The position numbers and the translations under genes are program-made. From the NCBI GenBank assembly GCA_023213395.1, contig CM041465.1:47623741-47687740 (forward strand): 64,000 nucleotides of DNA, given 5' to 3'. Source of the DNA: Cycas panzhihuaensis. Taxonomy: Eukaryota > Cycadophyta. Of this stretch, positions 23,690-34,599 are shown one piece after another (position 1 is the first letter of the stretch; every line of letters starts with the position of its first letter). The notes under the pieces are model-generated. The model saw only the letters and a list, made by a program, of their open reading frames with translations, ran no database searches and was not told where the DNA came from.

Positions 23690-24888
23690 TAAGTACCTAG
23701 TGGTCGAAAGGCGTCAAGAATGGGTAGTGTCTCACCTCTTGGGACAGCCGACTCCTTGACATAGATGACCACCTCCTCCATGGGACCTCCCTCAGTTGTT
23801 GGTACCTCCTCCTCAACCTCTGATACCACCTCGCCTACCTCCTAGCCTGCCAGAACACCTCCTCCTCCCTCTGTCACTGCCACTGCTAGAGCTCTACCTA
23901 ATACCCTCAATCTTTGTGCTAGTGTGCGGGGTGGTCTTTCACCTCCTGCAACTCCCAAAGGACCTCCCTCATCTCCTATAGCCCTTGATGGACCTACCTC
24001 TCATCCTGCAGCTTCTAATGAACATGCCACTCCTGATAGGCCTGCCCCATCATCTCCATCATCGCCATCATCATCACCTCTATCTCCAGGACCACCGCCT
24101 AACCCTCATGCCTCATTATCATTATCCTAATACACTCCTCTATATAGATCCATTGTATAACCCTCTAAAGTAAGGAGGTCTAGTAATGTCACCTCCACTG
24201 ACCACTTGATATGTGTCTAGTCCTTGGTCCTCCTAAACCAAGTCTACCACCTATGCACCATGGGGGGCCGTGCCGAGATAGGGTGAGGTCCTCTTGGTAG
24301 TGCTACTGCCCCAAAATAATCGAAAAACTAGGACTCCAATAGAGTATAATAAGAAAATCCTCCTCTCTCTACCACCCTGATAGCATCAAGCTGTGCGACC
24401 ATGTTTGTCTCTATTAAGGTAGCCCAACCCAATCTCTCTCTGGCCTCACACCTCCTAACTGTATCCATCCATCTACTGTGTATGTCCCTATAATTCTGTT
24501 TTTGGGAAATCTGGAATAAAATACCTAGTGTAATAAGTTTTCTCAACTAAAGAATCTGTGACATCACCATTGTCTAGACCAATATCCCTCGCAAGTCCTA
24601 TTTGCCTTGGCCAGTGAAGTATGTGGATGCCTCTGTGTGTGTAGAATTCGTATTAGGTAGTATCCCTAGTGATGTTAACGCTCCTCCTGCTGGTACTCCT
24701 AAGATCCACCTAATGTCTCTTGGTGTGATAGTGATGTCTCTTACATAGGGAAGCTGGAAGACGTGCCGACTACGATCCAAATGGGAGACCATACCCACTA
24801 GGAGGCGTTGATTTGATGCATACTGTAGGGTCTTAAAGGGCTCTAGATTGATATCAAGCATATGAAAATGAACTTCATTTTTACCCAC
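23690..24888 (-). pseudogene. Antisense ORF in Ty3-B, plant-mobile-domain-like
   Basis: One minus-strand frame of about 400 codons inside the 3' internal region, opposite to pol. It has ten internal stops, all TAG (8) or TGA (2), none TAA, as expected when Trp, Gln and Arg codons decay by transitions. The N-terminal half reads SRHVFQLPYVRDITITPRDI then RWILGVPAGG, which matches the plant mobile domain pattern (F-x-L-P ... T-x-x-D-v-x-x-x-L-G-l-P). Next come RERLGWATLIETNMVAQLD, RGGFSYYTLLES, a TAG where Trp is expected, and FFDYFG. The C-terminal part is Gly/Asp/Glu-rich (GDRGDDDGDDGDDG; EVVSEVEEEVP). Known for the family: some Tat-type plant elements carry antisense accessory ORFs, and plant mobile domains occur in transposons. 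Function here is unknown. The shorter plus-strand Pro/Ser-rich ORFs at 23796-24173 are its shadows. Confidence 0.6.
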
Positions 24889-24892
24889 TTTC

Positions 24893-24903
24893 CTTTATAT
24901 ATG
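24893..24903 (-). promoter_or_regulatory. Possible TATA box for the antisense ORF
   Basis: The minus strand reads CATATATAAAGG just upstream of the antisense frame. It lies only about 40 bases before the first in-frame ATG (near 24861), close for a TATA-driven start, so a later ATG or an upstream exon is possible. Motif match only. Confidence 0.3.
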
Positions 24904-25049
24904 TGGGGACCCTGACAGGTACTTTCTCATTTTCTTTTGTTGTGACAGCCCTTACGACCATCCTTTCACCTGCATTATTTTTGCCTTATGGGCCCATCCC
25001 CCGTTTTACTTTTGTGGTCTCCATTTTAAGCCTCTTCAATGCATTTATG

Positions 25050-25893
25050 ATGACTCCTTCGGTCTCTCGCAGACCCCTTCTATCTTGATTTTTGCACCAC
25101 TCTGAAACATACTCATGTTTATATTCCTTTGGCTCATTTCGTTGTCCTAAATATGTTTTTATTATTCGTTCGAGCCTTTAGGGCTTCTAAAGGAACTACC
25201 TCCTTCATCTTGGACCTTATTGAGGCCCTTTTAGTGATCTTTGGGACCCTAAAGGGGCCTTTTTGTTGCCGTCTTTATCTCTTCCATCGGGTTGGTCCCC
25301 TCATCCCCAAGTGGCCTCCCTTCAGGGCTCTCCTATCCTTTGTGATCCTCATCCATAGCCTTCTGAGTGCTTCGTAGCCTTATCGCTACCTCTCACGTCT
25401 TTCTTTGATTATCGCCCCCATCGTCATTTTTCTTCCTCCACCGTCTGACTAAGACCTTCGTCTCCTTGACATGGCATTACTCATCTTCACTGACGGTGGA
25501 TGTCATGGCAACCCAGGCCCTTATGTCGCTATATGGATCCTCCATGACCCCTTTGGATATGATTACATATGTTCTGGGGTCTTCCTTCCTAAAGCTACCA
25601 ATGATGAAGTTAAGTACATAGCCATTATTGAAGCCCTTACTGATGCACTATATTTCCACCATGGATCCATCATCCTTCTTTATGACTCTTAGGCTATTGT
25701 GTTGCATCTCACCCAGGTTTACCAGGTGTGTTACTCATACCTGAGAGCCCTCACCTTGACTACTAGGTCTCTTTTGTCTCATTTCTCTTCTGTAGATAAC
25801 TCACACATCCCCCGAGACCAAAATGCTAAGGCGAATGGCCTCGTCCATCTCATCCTTGAGTGTCATCTCCCTCTCCTCGATGATCCTCCTTGA
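25050..25893 (+). pseudogene. Ty3-B sense ORF ending in a second (archaeal-type-like) RNase H
   Basis: A plus-strand frame of about 280 codons with a few stops. The first 130 codons are hydrophobic and unrecognised (LNMFLLFVRAFRASKGTTSF; LYLFHRVGPLIPKWPP). From 25471 an RNase H fold is clear: MALLIFTDGGCHGNPGP (first Asp), TNDEVKYIAIIEALTDAL (the catalytic Glu position appears to be Lys), ILLYDS then a stop, LTQVYQVCYSYL, and HIPRDQNAKANGLVHLIL (last Asp changed to Asn). This is the type of extra RNase H known in Tat-lineage elements. The Ty3-A copy at 41560-41900 keeps the Glu (NITEYTAIIEAL). It lies about 500 bases before the polypurine tract and 7 kb from the integrase, 3 kb without copia-C. 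Confidence 0.8.
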
Positions 25894-26377
25894 GGAACCT
25901 ATCGGGTCGCCCAAGTACCCAGGTTCCAAATCATCCCATCTTCCATCTTGCGATCTGTTTGCATCGCCGAAAGATGGCCAGTAATAAGGTTAAGCTATGA
26001 TGACCATCAAGTTTGTTTTCTTCACTCTACCATTCATACCGCTCCTGGTATAGGGTCCCCATTATTTTGACTCTCCTATGTATATAATATCCCATTTATA
26101 GCATTTGTTTAATCATGTTTGTGACAATCATCACTATTTATCTTACACTCATACAATGGGGGCATCCCCCTCATCTTCTTTCACTACCATTAGGCTTTAG
26201 GGCAATGCATAGGTAGCCCATATGCCACCACTCTCTCACCTTCCTGTCTACATATCCTACCATAACACTTGTCGTCACCCTTGGTTAATAACACTACTAT
26301 ATTTATTGTATATTACTAACTTTTTGTTGCCAGCATTCGTTGTCGCATTACACTTCCAAGCAGCGAGGCTCTACTAC
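25894..26377 (+). other. Ty3-B 3' untranslated segment
   Basis: Non-coding stretch between the second RNase H and the polypurine tract. Near 25970 it holds one copy of a motif (gatggccagtaataaggtta) that is repeated about three times in Ty3-A at 42527-42920. Confidence 0.55.
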
Positions 26378-26388
26378 CAAGGGGGCAA
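26376..26388 (+). promoter_or_regulatory. Ty3-B polypurine tract
   Basis: ccaagggggcaa lies directly against the 3' LTR start TGTTT. It is the expected primer for plus-strand synthesis. Ty3-A has ctaagaggttaa at the same place (43018-43029). Confidence 0.85.
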
Positions 26389-29300
26389 TGTTTGTCGACT
26401 ACCAAGAATGGATATGGTTGATCTGACTTAGGTAATTTTAGGTACACTTCTATCCTTACCCTTGTCAGTTTCATTAAAGGTATATTGAAGCACTTTACCT
26501 ATATTGCATTATGATTTATTGACTGCATGATCACTATACATTCGTTGCTTAACCATATTGCATCCCAACATCTTTTTAACCTATGACGATCTTGGGATAC
26601 ACAACCCCATGGCACTCTATAGCCCTCCTCCATCATCTCCACGATGTTCCCAAGTATCTTTTGGATTCTACAACCCATACCACATGACTTGTTGGTGTGA
26701 CATAGCCCCTAACACCTCACCTAAGCCCAGTTCTCACGTTATGTGCATCTTTTATCACTTTTTGGGAGTTGTTAACCACCATTTTCCTACTTGTTGTGGT
26801 CTTGTTAGGTCCCATAACCTTCTTTTTACCTGGATACTGCAGATTTCCCCCTTAGGGTCTAAGGTCCCTCCGCCCTTTTTCTTTGGAGGGGGGAGCTTTC
26901 AAGCTCCCCCACTCTTGTTTTTATCTTACTTTTTCCTACATCGTAGTAAACTTCGTAGTACCACTGCAAACTTTATGGTACCGCTAAGTTTACCACAGGG
27001 CAATTGTTCATAATAATTTTTTAAACTTCCCATAGCTAATTTCATATTTATTACAAAATTACCATGTGGCAGTGACTCAACTCCCACCTATAGCGAATCC
27101 TAATTGCTCATTGAGCTAGGGTTAGGTTTTAAAACCTAAAATCTACCCCATTCCCCCTTTTCTCATTCATTTTCACTGCTCTCTTCTCCAAAAATACCCT
27201 ATAACAGACTCAATCTCTGTTGCACCTAACTAACAGCCCAACTACCAACCCCTTACAGCTCAGGAAATGCAAGCTGCAGGTCTGCAATAAGGCTAGCTAA
27301 AGAAAGATCACGCTCCAAATGCCTTACCAAGCTCTAAGCCTTCACCTAGTTTTCTAGGTAGATCTGCTTCAAATCTACCTTTACCAAGTACTCTCAGATC
27401 AGTCCTTTGATTTCCCTTTTGAACAACATAGGTACTCTTCCATTAATGCTTCTTACAATAAGTTGCTTTCTTCTTTTCTCTATTATACTGAGAGGCAAAC
27501 CCTCCCTCATGTTGGCATGCCCACTTCCCCTCTCTTGGTTCTCTTTGGGTTCTTCAAGGAGGCAATAGGGAAGAGAATTATATGGAGAGAGAAAGGATCC
27601 ATAGGTAGGGTCCTGCACCTAACATGCCTTCTCCTCAAGGGTAGCCTCCTTCTCTCCTCCCCTGCCCTTCTCCATACCTTCCTTGATTTCTCGGAGAACC
27701 ATTGAGGAGAAGATCTATGCTAGTGGTAGTGTAGGTAGCCCATTGTTGCATTTGCAACTAGTGATCAAAGATCCTACACAGCTATGGTTTCATCCCTACT
27801 CCATACCCCTTTCATATTTTGGGTTAACTCTTGCAAAAAACCTGCAAAAGTTACACTTTGCAACATTTGTAACCCCTTTTATCGATTTTGTTTGCTTTCA
27901 CAGAAACCTGTTTACACTTGTTATTAGGTTGTTTCACTCTCTTTACCCTTTTTCTTGGTGCTTGGGGATAGCGTGGAGCGTTTTAGATTTAGAGGTTTAT
28001 CTATTCCAAGGCTACCCATTTTTCCCTTTCTCACCCCCCTTCTCCCACATCACATATTTAACAATATATGCAAAATAAGGAATAATATTAACATTGAATG
28101 CTTTTTTTTTTTAAGAGATACATGCATTTTACCATATTTCCTTACACATACTTGTCCTTGTATGTGTTTGGTGCCCTTTGGAAAAGGGTGAGCTTTGTTT
28201 ATGCAGGTTTCCTTGCGTTTGGAGCAAGCAGGGATCTTCATCCCAGGTACGCTCCTCTTTCACTTAGCAATTACTTTTCTAGCACTTTAAAAATTGTAAA
28301 GTAAATTCATTTTAGTGTTTCCATTTCCTTTCTTTACATTTTTCTTTTTTTTTTATTTTGGGGGAAGGTAAGGAAGCCCCCTCCTTTACACTGATATCTT
28401 TTTCGTTACACCACCCACAGTAAGGAGAAGAGCAAGGATTGTGAAAGTGATGAGAGTGGCACTACCCTAACCATCGTATTTCCAAGTACGTCTCTCTCCC
28501 TAGTCTTCCTACTCTTATCCTTTATTCCCCTTTTCTTGTATACCCCTAGACAAAAGGAAAAGAAAGGATTATGTTGTTTTACACTTTACTAATTGTTTAT
28601 TGCTTGCCTATTTAAATTCATATAGTCAGGGATTTAGTTAGCCGGCATTGGTAGATGCTTGCCTTCTCTTTTTTATGCACACACATCCACTTGTTTACTC
28701 CTTTCATAAGGACCTTAACCCTTACCAAGGCTTAGGCAAAGTAGGTGGGCACTCATCGGTATACACTTTTCTCCCCTTATTGCATTTCATGAAATAGCTT
28801 TGCATCTCTTGCTTTAGCTTTTGGCTTACTTAGCAATTTGCTTGCTTTCTTTCCTTGCATATGAAAGAATAAAGAGAGTGAGGTTGCATCTAGAGAGAGA
28901 GAGAGAAAGAATACATTATTTTTCTTTTAAAGGCATTCCTTGCATACACAAGTATGATATTCTCACCTCATATCTCTCTATCACACAACAAAAGAAAGAC
29001 AAACATAGGACAATACCCTTTGTCAACCCTTCATACCTAGAACCTCCTTAGGTATAGTGCCTTGAGAGTGCCTCCTCTCAAGGTTGGTTTTTCCTTCTTT
29101 CTTTATTTCTCTAAGCTATACCTCTTAGGTTCCATCCTTTGGTCGATGCTTAGTTTGTGGAACTAGCCGCTCTCTTGTCTACTCACATTATAATATGCCT
29201 TAGGCTTACATGTGAGTTTCTCTCCTTTCTTACTAAGTTTCATTTCCTTTGTTACCTCTTTATGTGAGGAGGTATTCTCTCGCTTCCTTCCTCTCTTCTT

Positions 29301-29569
29301 TGGCCATTTAGGATGGGAGAGCCAAATTTTGAGGTTACTCAGGAAACTGAGGACATCCCTCTTCCACCCATCACTCCAAATTAAGGAGGAATTGCCCTAA
29401 AGGAGTTTGTGCACCGTTTGTGGGTCCTCGAACCTATGTTCTAATGTATGGATGCCCTTTGTAGGTGATCTCTTTCCCTAGTTCTCATTGGTCCATAGCA
29501 ACCAAAACTGTTAGTCATTTTTGCTTGATCTCATTCAAGTTTAGTGATCCCCCTAGAGGTGTGATTCTA
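26389..29569 (+). repeat. Ty3-B 3' LTR (about 3.2 kb)
   Basis: Partner of 7691-11369, beginning TGTTTGTCGACTACC and ending near gtgattcta. It lacks the solo LTR and about 80 bases found in the 5' copy. Beyond 29569 the DNA matches the end of Ty3-A integrase, not more LTR. ORFs at 26558-27013 and 27683-28078 are not conserved in the 5' LTR and look fortuitous. Confidence 0.85.
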
Positions 29570-30382
29570 GGGTCGTTAATAGGAAATTCCTTAAGAAATT
29601 ATATAATTAATCCCCTTATTATAGGAGACACCTTACTCTCAAATGGGCTTAAACTACCTTTATTTGTGGTATGCATTGCCCCTATTAATGGTATCTCATC
29701 ATGTTGTACCTATCACTTTATCATATTCCTAGTCATCAATGGGATCTTATCCCATAGGGACACTTAACTCTATCGTGAGTGTAAATTATCACTTGTAAAT
29801 ATAATAAAAATATATATATATATATAAATTATAAAATCTTTGAAATCTTTGAAAAAAACACACATGCTTATTTTCTTGTAGTTTTATACCCATAGGGCAT
29901 GACTCCACTTTGTGCCTACGATGGCATCCTTTGCTCTAAGATAAGATCCTTCTCCCCTATAGGCATCTCTTATGGGGGCATAAACTCCTCCACAAGTATA
30001 AACTGGCATCTACCCATTATATTATATCAAGCCACATACATACCAATAGGATTAGTGATTATGTTTTATATATTGTGTGTGTTATGATGCCATACATAAG
30101 AGTGATACCAACTCAATAGTGCATAAAAGAAAATCATATATCCATATGAAAATGATGTAATGCAACCATATTATCTACATAAAAGCATATAGATATAAAA
30201 GAATAAGGAAGCCCAAATTGACCTCTACATGTATATAGTATAATAAATAGGTATATATACATCATGTCATGGGGAAGCTAAAATCCTTTCAAGAGTGTAC
30301 AATTGCCCAAAATGGCTCTATGATACGTAATTCCAAATCCCTGGAGCTCCATCTTACCTTTATTAAAAATAGCTAATACACA
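29570..30382 (+). mobile_element. Ty3-A continuation: integrase end and start of 3' internal region
   Basis: gttaataggaaattcc aligns with the last integrase codons of Ty3-B (18270-18300). The following DNA matches the Ty3-B spacer in patches, including atggggaagct and gagtgtacaattg (30270-30310). No coding frame survives. A short (AT)n lies at about 29810-29826. It is interrupted by copia-G. Confidence 0.72.
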
Positions 30383-30691
30383 ACTAAAAGGAATGGATCT
30401 AGCCTTCATCTCCATGTATTATACATAAAGGAAAATATGGGAGCAACAGAGACTTGAGAGAAAAAGAGTAGCTCTCATAAAATGGGGAGGTAAGAATGAG
30501 CCTCCTCTATTGAGCTTTTTCTTTATATTAGTGAGAGAGTGCATTAGGGTTAGGGTTTTTCCTAATGAGATAAAAGTACACATAATGCATATAGAAGTGC
30601 ATTTCACTTAAGTGATCTAATTTAAAGTTCACTTAAGGCCCTTTAGGAATAATAAAATAATATAATAGCATTATGGCATTAACCTGTTTCA
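30383..30691 (-). repeat. copia-G 3' LTR
   Basis: Matches 37560-37835 over most of its length (shared ggaggtaagaat, gtgatctaatttaaagtt). The right edge is set by a polypurine-like GGGGGGAT (minus strand) followed by TGAAACAGG. The pairwise match itself fades near 30670. Confidence 0.75.
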
Positions 30692-31149
30692 ATCCCCCCC
30701 ATAATGGTGGAAGGTCATTTGATCCTAATTTATTCTATCCTATAAGGTCTTCATTTGAGTCTCTTACAAAGCAAACTACTATGAAACTTTTGTAAGTAAC
30801 CTTCATAGGGAAGAAAAACCATAGAATTTCTAATCTACTAACCTAGATCAGGTGGCTCTTTGAATGAAGCTAGATAACTAATTAGTACAATGATATTTGC
30901 AATTATAATCTAGTGAGTCTCCATATACCATTTGGCCATCCCCCATACTCTTTCAGGTATTCACAAGTTTTAATTTTTTGAAATGGTAAAACCCTTATCC
31001 TTTTATGCCTACAAAGGATTTTCACGAATGGGATAGAGCAAAGACTTACTCTTGTCCTTTCACAACCATTAGGGATTTTTATGAATGAGATAAAGTGTGA
31101 TGGTCCTATTATCATCTCCTTCAATCATTTGGAGATGGAGGCCCTAAGG

Positions 31150-32660
31150 CCAAGTTATCTTCAAAACTATTCAAACTTCACCGTTTGTAGTGGTTTGGTA
31201 ATGATATCAACCACTTGATCTACTGTAGGGCGATACTCCATTTAAATCATGCCATCATGAACTAGTTCTCTAATCTTATGGACTTTTATACTTATATGTT
31301 TGGTATAATCATGAAATACAGAATTTGTATCCATGTGGATTATAAACTGACTATCCACACGTAGGTTTGTAGAACTTGTTTAGATGACATTCAATGTATT
31401 CAATAATTTTCTAAGCCATATCACTTCCTTGTTTATCTCAAAAGTAGTAATATATTTAGCTTTGTTAGTTGAGTCTGCAACTATCTTCTATCATCTAGAT
31501 CTCCATGATATTCGTGTTGTTCTAACAAATGTTAAATACTTAAACATGGATATTTATGTGTCTTTATCTCTGGCAAAGTTTGAGTCTGTGTATGCATAAA
31601 GTTTAAATTTTGCATTGGGTTTATATAGTAGACCATATTTACTAGTCATCTTTAGGTACCTCAACACTTATACTATAGCCTGCCATTGATTCTACTTAAG
31701 AATTGTCACGAATCATGCATGAATGCCAATAAAATGTATAATATTTGGCCTTGTGTTAGTAGTATAGATGAAACTACCTATAAGTTACTTATAGAATGCT
31801 GTATCTGCCTCCTTAGTATCATCATTAGCTAAGAGTTTAATATTAGATTCCATAAGTGTAGCCACTAGTCGATCATCTTCTAACTAAAACTTTATCAGAA
31901 GATCGTTGATGTATTTTTCTTGGGAGAGAGATTTTTTTATTGTTTTGAGTTACTTTAATTCTTAAGTAATATTTCATCAACCCAAGGTTATACAATTCAA
32001 AAGTTTTAGTAAGGTCCTTCTAGTTGATTGCATGTTCATTATTCCTCATTATTAGTATATTATCCACAAAGATTAAGAGGTAAGTGAGTTTATCTTTTTT
32101 ATGCTTGATGAATAGTGTTACATTAATATCTTGATAGTCACAAACCTCGTATTTAAGTTACCTCATTCTTGTAGCCAACTTAGTAAACCAAGGATAAAGT
32201 GTTTGTTCTAGGTCATATAAGGACTTTCTAAGCATGTAAACCTTATGTTGCTGACTAGTGATCTTATGTCCTCACTGAGCCATGTAAATTTCTTCTTTAA
32301 GGTCCTCCTTAAGAAACACAGTCTTAACATCGAGCTGGTGGATTTTTTATCCTTATTAAATAGCCAAGGCTATAAGAGTTCTGATTATGGTCCACTTGGT
32401 TATTAGTATAAAGATTTTAATGTAGTTGATACCTTCCCTTCATGTGAATCCTTTTGCTACTAGTCTTGCCTTATGTTTTTCCAGGGTGTTGTCTAATATG
32501 TACTTATTTTTGAACACCCATTTATTTCGAACTATTTTTCTTCTAAGTGGTAGATCGATGAGCTCCCATGTACCATTCTTGATAAGAGATTATTATTCTT
32601 CATTCATGATATATCTCCAAGCTACATGCTTTATAGCTTCTTGGTATGTTAGGTGATCTT
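31150..32660 (-). pseudogene. copia-G reverse transcriptase and RNase H
   Basis: Minus strand. RT occupies about 31900-32660, with the catalytic box near 32060-32090 reading LIFVDNILIM (normally YVDD; the second Asp is Asn). The region to 31150 is RNase H, ending near a typical V-D-I-I-T-K-P-L segment read from 31185-31215. Frames shift repeatedly and the longest open piece is under 80 codons. Identification rests on block order and on parallels with copia-C, D, E and F. Confidence 0.75.
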
Positions 32661-33249
32661 CATTGAGAGTAAGATGCAGTTCTACTGGTTCAATCTCAAT
32701 ATAATGTGATTTGTACATCCTTACTCTATGGGCATCTCTAGTGTGAGTTTTATCTATCTCATCTAGTTGTATGTCCTTGTGTAGCTAGTAGGCTTCACAA
32801 AAACCTCAAGTTAGGAATGAGGTTTTCATTTTCATAGCCTCTTAGTCTTCATTTTGATCCTAAAAAGAATCATGTGAAATAGAGAAAGTTGACAATGTTG
32901 GAGAAGATGGGTAAGCTACTAATGTTGGAGAAAGTGGTCCTTCTATTATGGCTTTACCTTTGCCAACTTAGTTATTCTCAAATAATAGTGTTGGATATGC
33001 ATACATCATCTAACAGTCATATATTATATCCTCTAGGGCTCTATTATTAGATTCTAAGATTTTGAATAATTATTGAGCATCTCTCCCCCAAATTTTAGAA
33101 TCTGAATATCAATTTTAGTAGCATCATTAAATCAATATGAAGGCATCTTAAAGTTAAGTTTGAGCAACTGATCTTCAATCTTTGTAAATATAATGTCTCT
33201 AATAATAATGATTTTAAGAGCTTTATCCAAGAGCTTATTTCCATATTCC

Positions 33250-34400
33250 TCTAAAATATGAGCATAATAAGTAGAGCCAAAATTTTTGAAGTAGGAGATA
33301 GTGGGGGGTTATCCATACAATATTTCATATAGAGAGGGGAAAAGCTTGGAGGGACTAACAATGTTGATATAATACATGGCAACCTAGATAACCTTAGTCT
33401 AAATATAAATAAGGATGTTCTTGTATACCAGCATAGCATGAGCCATATTCATGATGGTCATGTTCATGTGCTCGATAACTCTGTTCTGCTAGGGTGTACC
33501 TATAATAGTGGTCTGATGCTTGATCCTATGGTGGCACAAGTATGATTCAAATTCATTGTAGGCATACTTGCCATTATTATCAATCTTGAGTATTTTGAAC
33601 TTGAATCCTAATTCATTTTCTACATGGGCCTTGAGAGCTTTAAATATGGAAAAAGCTTCATCTTTTTTTACAAGAAAAGTAACTCATACTTTCTTGTTTG
33701 TTTGAGAGAAGGGATGGGTATAGGACCACATATGTCTAAGTATACAAGCTACAAAGGTTGGCTCGATTTCCACTGACTACAAGGAAACAGTTATCTTTGG
33801 GATTTGGTAATGATACATACTTCATATTTAAAGGGCTAAGAAGAGAACCTATGCATATCGAGAATGGTGGCATATAGTTCTCTTAAGCAATTAATTTTGT
33901 CATGGCCCATACGAGCATGCTATAAGGCTTCTTGGGATAACTTTTAAGGAGTCAAGGTTGTGGTAAAAGTAAATTCACTATCAGCATAGTTGGCTTTAGA
34001 GGATGATGAGCTAGTTAGGCAAAAATATTTGCCATTAAGAATTCCAGTCATAACCATAACATTAGAAGGAGGGTAAATGATATAGAGAGTTTAATTATTT
34101 GTAGTTACACTTAGATCAAATCCATGATAGATAAGGGTGGATAGAGAGAGAAAGTTCTTCTTTAGAGTGAGAATATACAAAACATCAACATGGGTAAAAT
34201 CTAAAAGTCTTGGGAATTTCAAGCAAATGGTTATAAGTCCTTTGACTAGCTAAGATAATTTGTTAGCCATATGTATAACTCCATAAACTTTAGAGCTAAA
34301 ATCCTAAAAGAATAGGCGATGGCATGACATATATTGTGTTGCTCTAGCATCCATGATCTAAAATAAAGTATTTAAGGTGGCACAATTAACAACTCTAAGT
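33250..34400 (-). pseudogene. copia-G protease-integrase region
   Basis: Minus strand. Protease is recognisable near 34300-34370 (IMDARATQYMSCHRLFF, with D kept and the following Ser-Gly lost). Integrase blocks follow: KILKIDNNGKYAYNEFES near 33550-33600 (second Asp of the D-D-E set), then EHMNMTIMNMAHAML near 33440 and the LYEILYG segment near 33330. All are split by stops. Confidence 0.75.
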
Positions 34401-34599
34401 GGTGGAGTCAAAAGTGAATAAGTATAACCATAATAAGTCTTAATATACTTAGTGGATCTATTAATAGTATTTGATGAAGTGGCCCCAATGCTTTGAAAGT
34501 ATGCATGACTAAATTGCATTCCACTAAAAGCATCTTTAAAAGAAGTATTATCGACATTATTTACACCATGGTGTTATTGATAGTTTAGTATCTTATTGA

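Larger units (their letters stand above)
7691..29569 (+). mobile_element. Ty3-B, complete but decayed Tat-like Ty3/gypsy retrotransposon with nested insertions
   Basis: Bounded by two long direct repeats (7691-11369 and 26389-29569) that both begin TGTTT, with a polypurine tract directly before the 3' copy. Internal order: gag, protease, RT, RNase H, integrase, long 3' internal region with an antisense plant-mobile-domain-like frame, then a second RNase H. Removing copia-C (about 4.1 kb) leaves about 10.9 kb of internal sequence. The LTRs differ visibly (I judge roughly 10-20% by eye), so it is old but younger than Ty3-A, in which it sits. Target-site duplication is not clear: left flank ttgag, right flank gggtc or taggg depending on the assumed LTR end. 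Confidence 0.88.

Noticed and set aside
23796-24173. Plus-strand Pro/Ser/His-rich ORFs
   Set aside because: They are shadows of the Gly/Asp/Glu-rich tail of the minus-strand frame; composition follows from the opposite strand.
25129-25377. Hydrophobic ORF read as a membrane or envelope-like protein
   Set aside because: It is in frame with the second RNase H but lacks a signal peptide, glycosylation pattern or clear transmembrane spans; composition alone does not support an envelope.
26558-28304. ORFs of 130-150 codons in the Ty3-B 3' LTR
   Set aside because: The matching 5' LTR region does not keep the same frames, so they are not conserved coding sequence.
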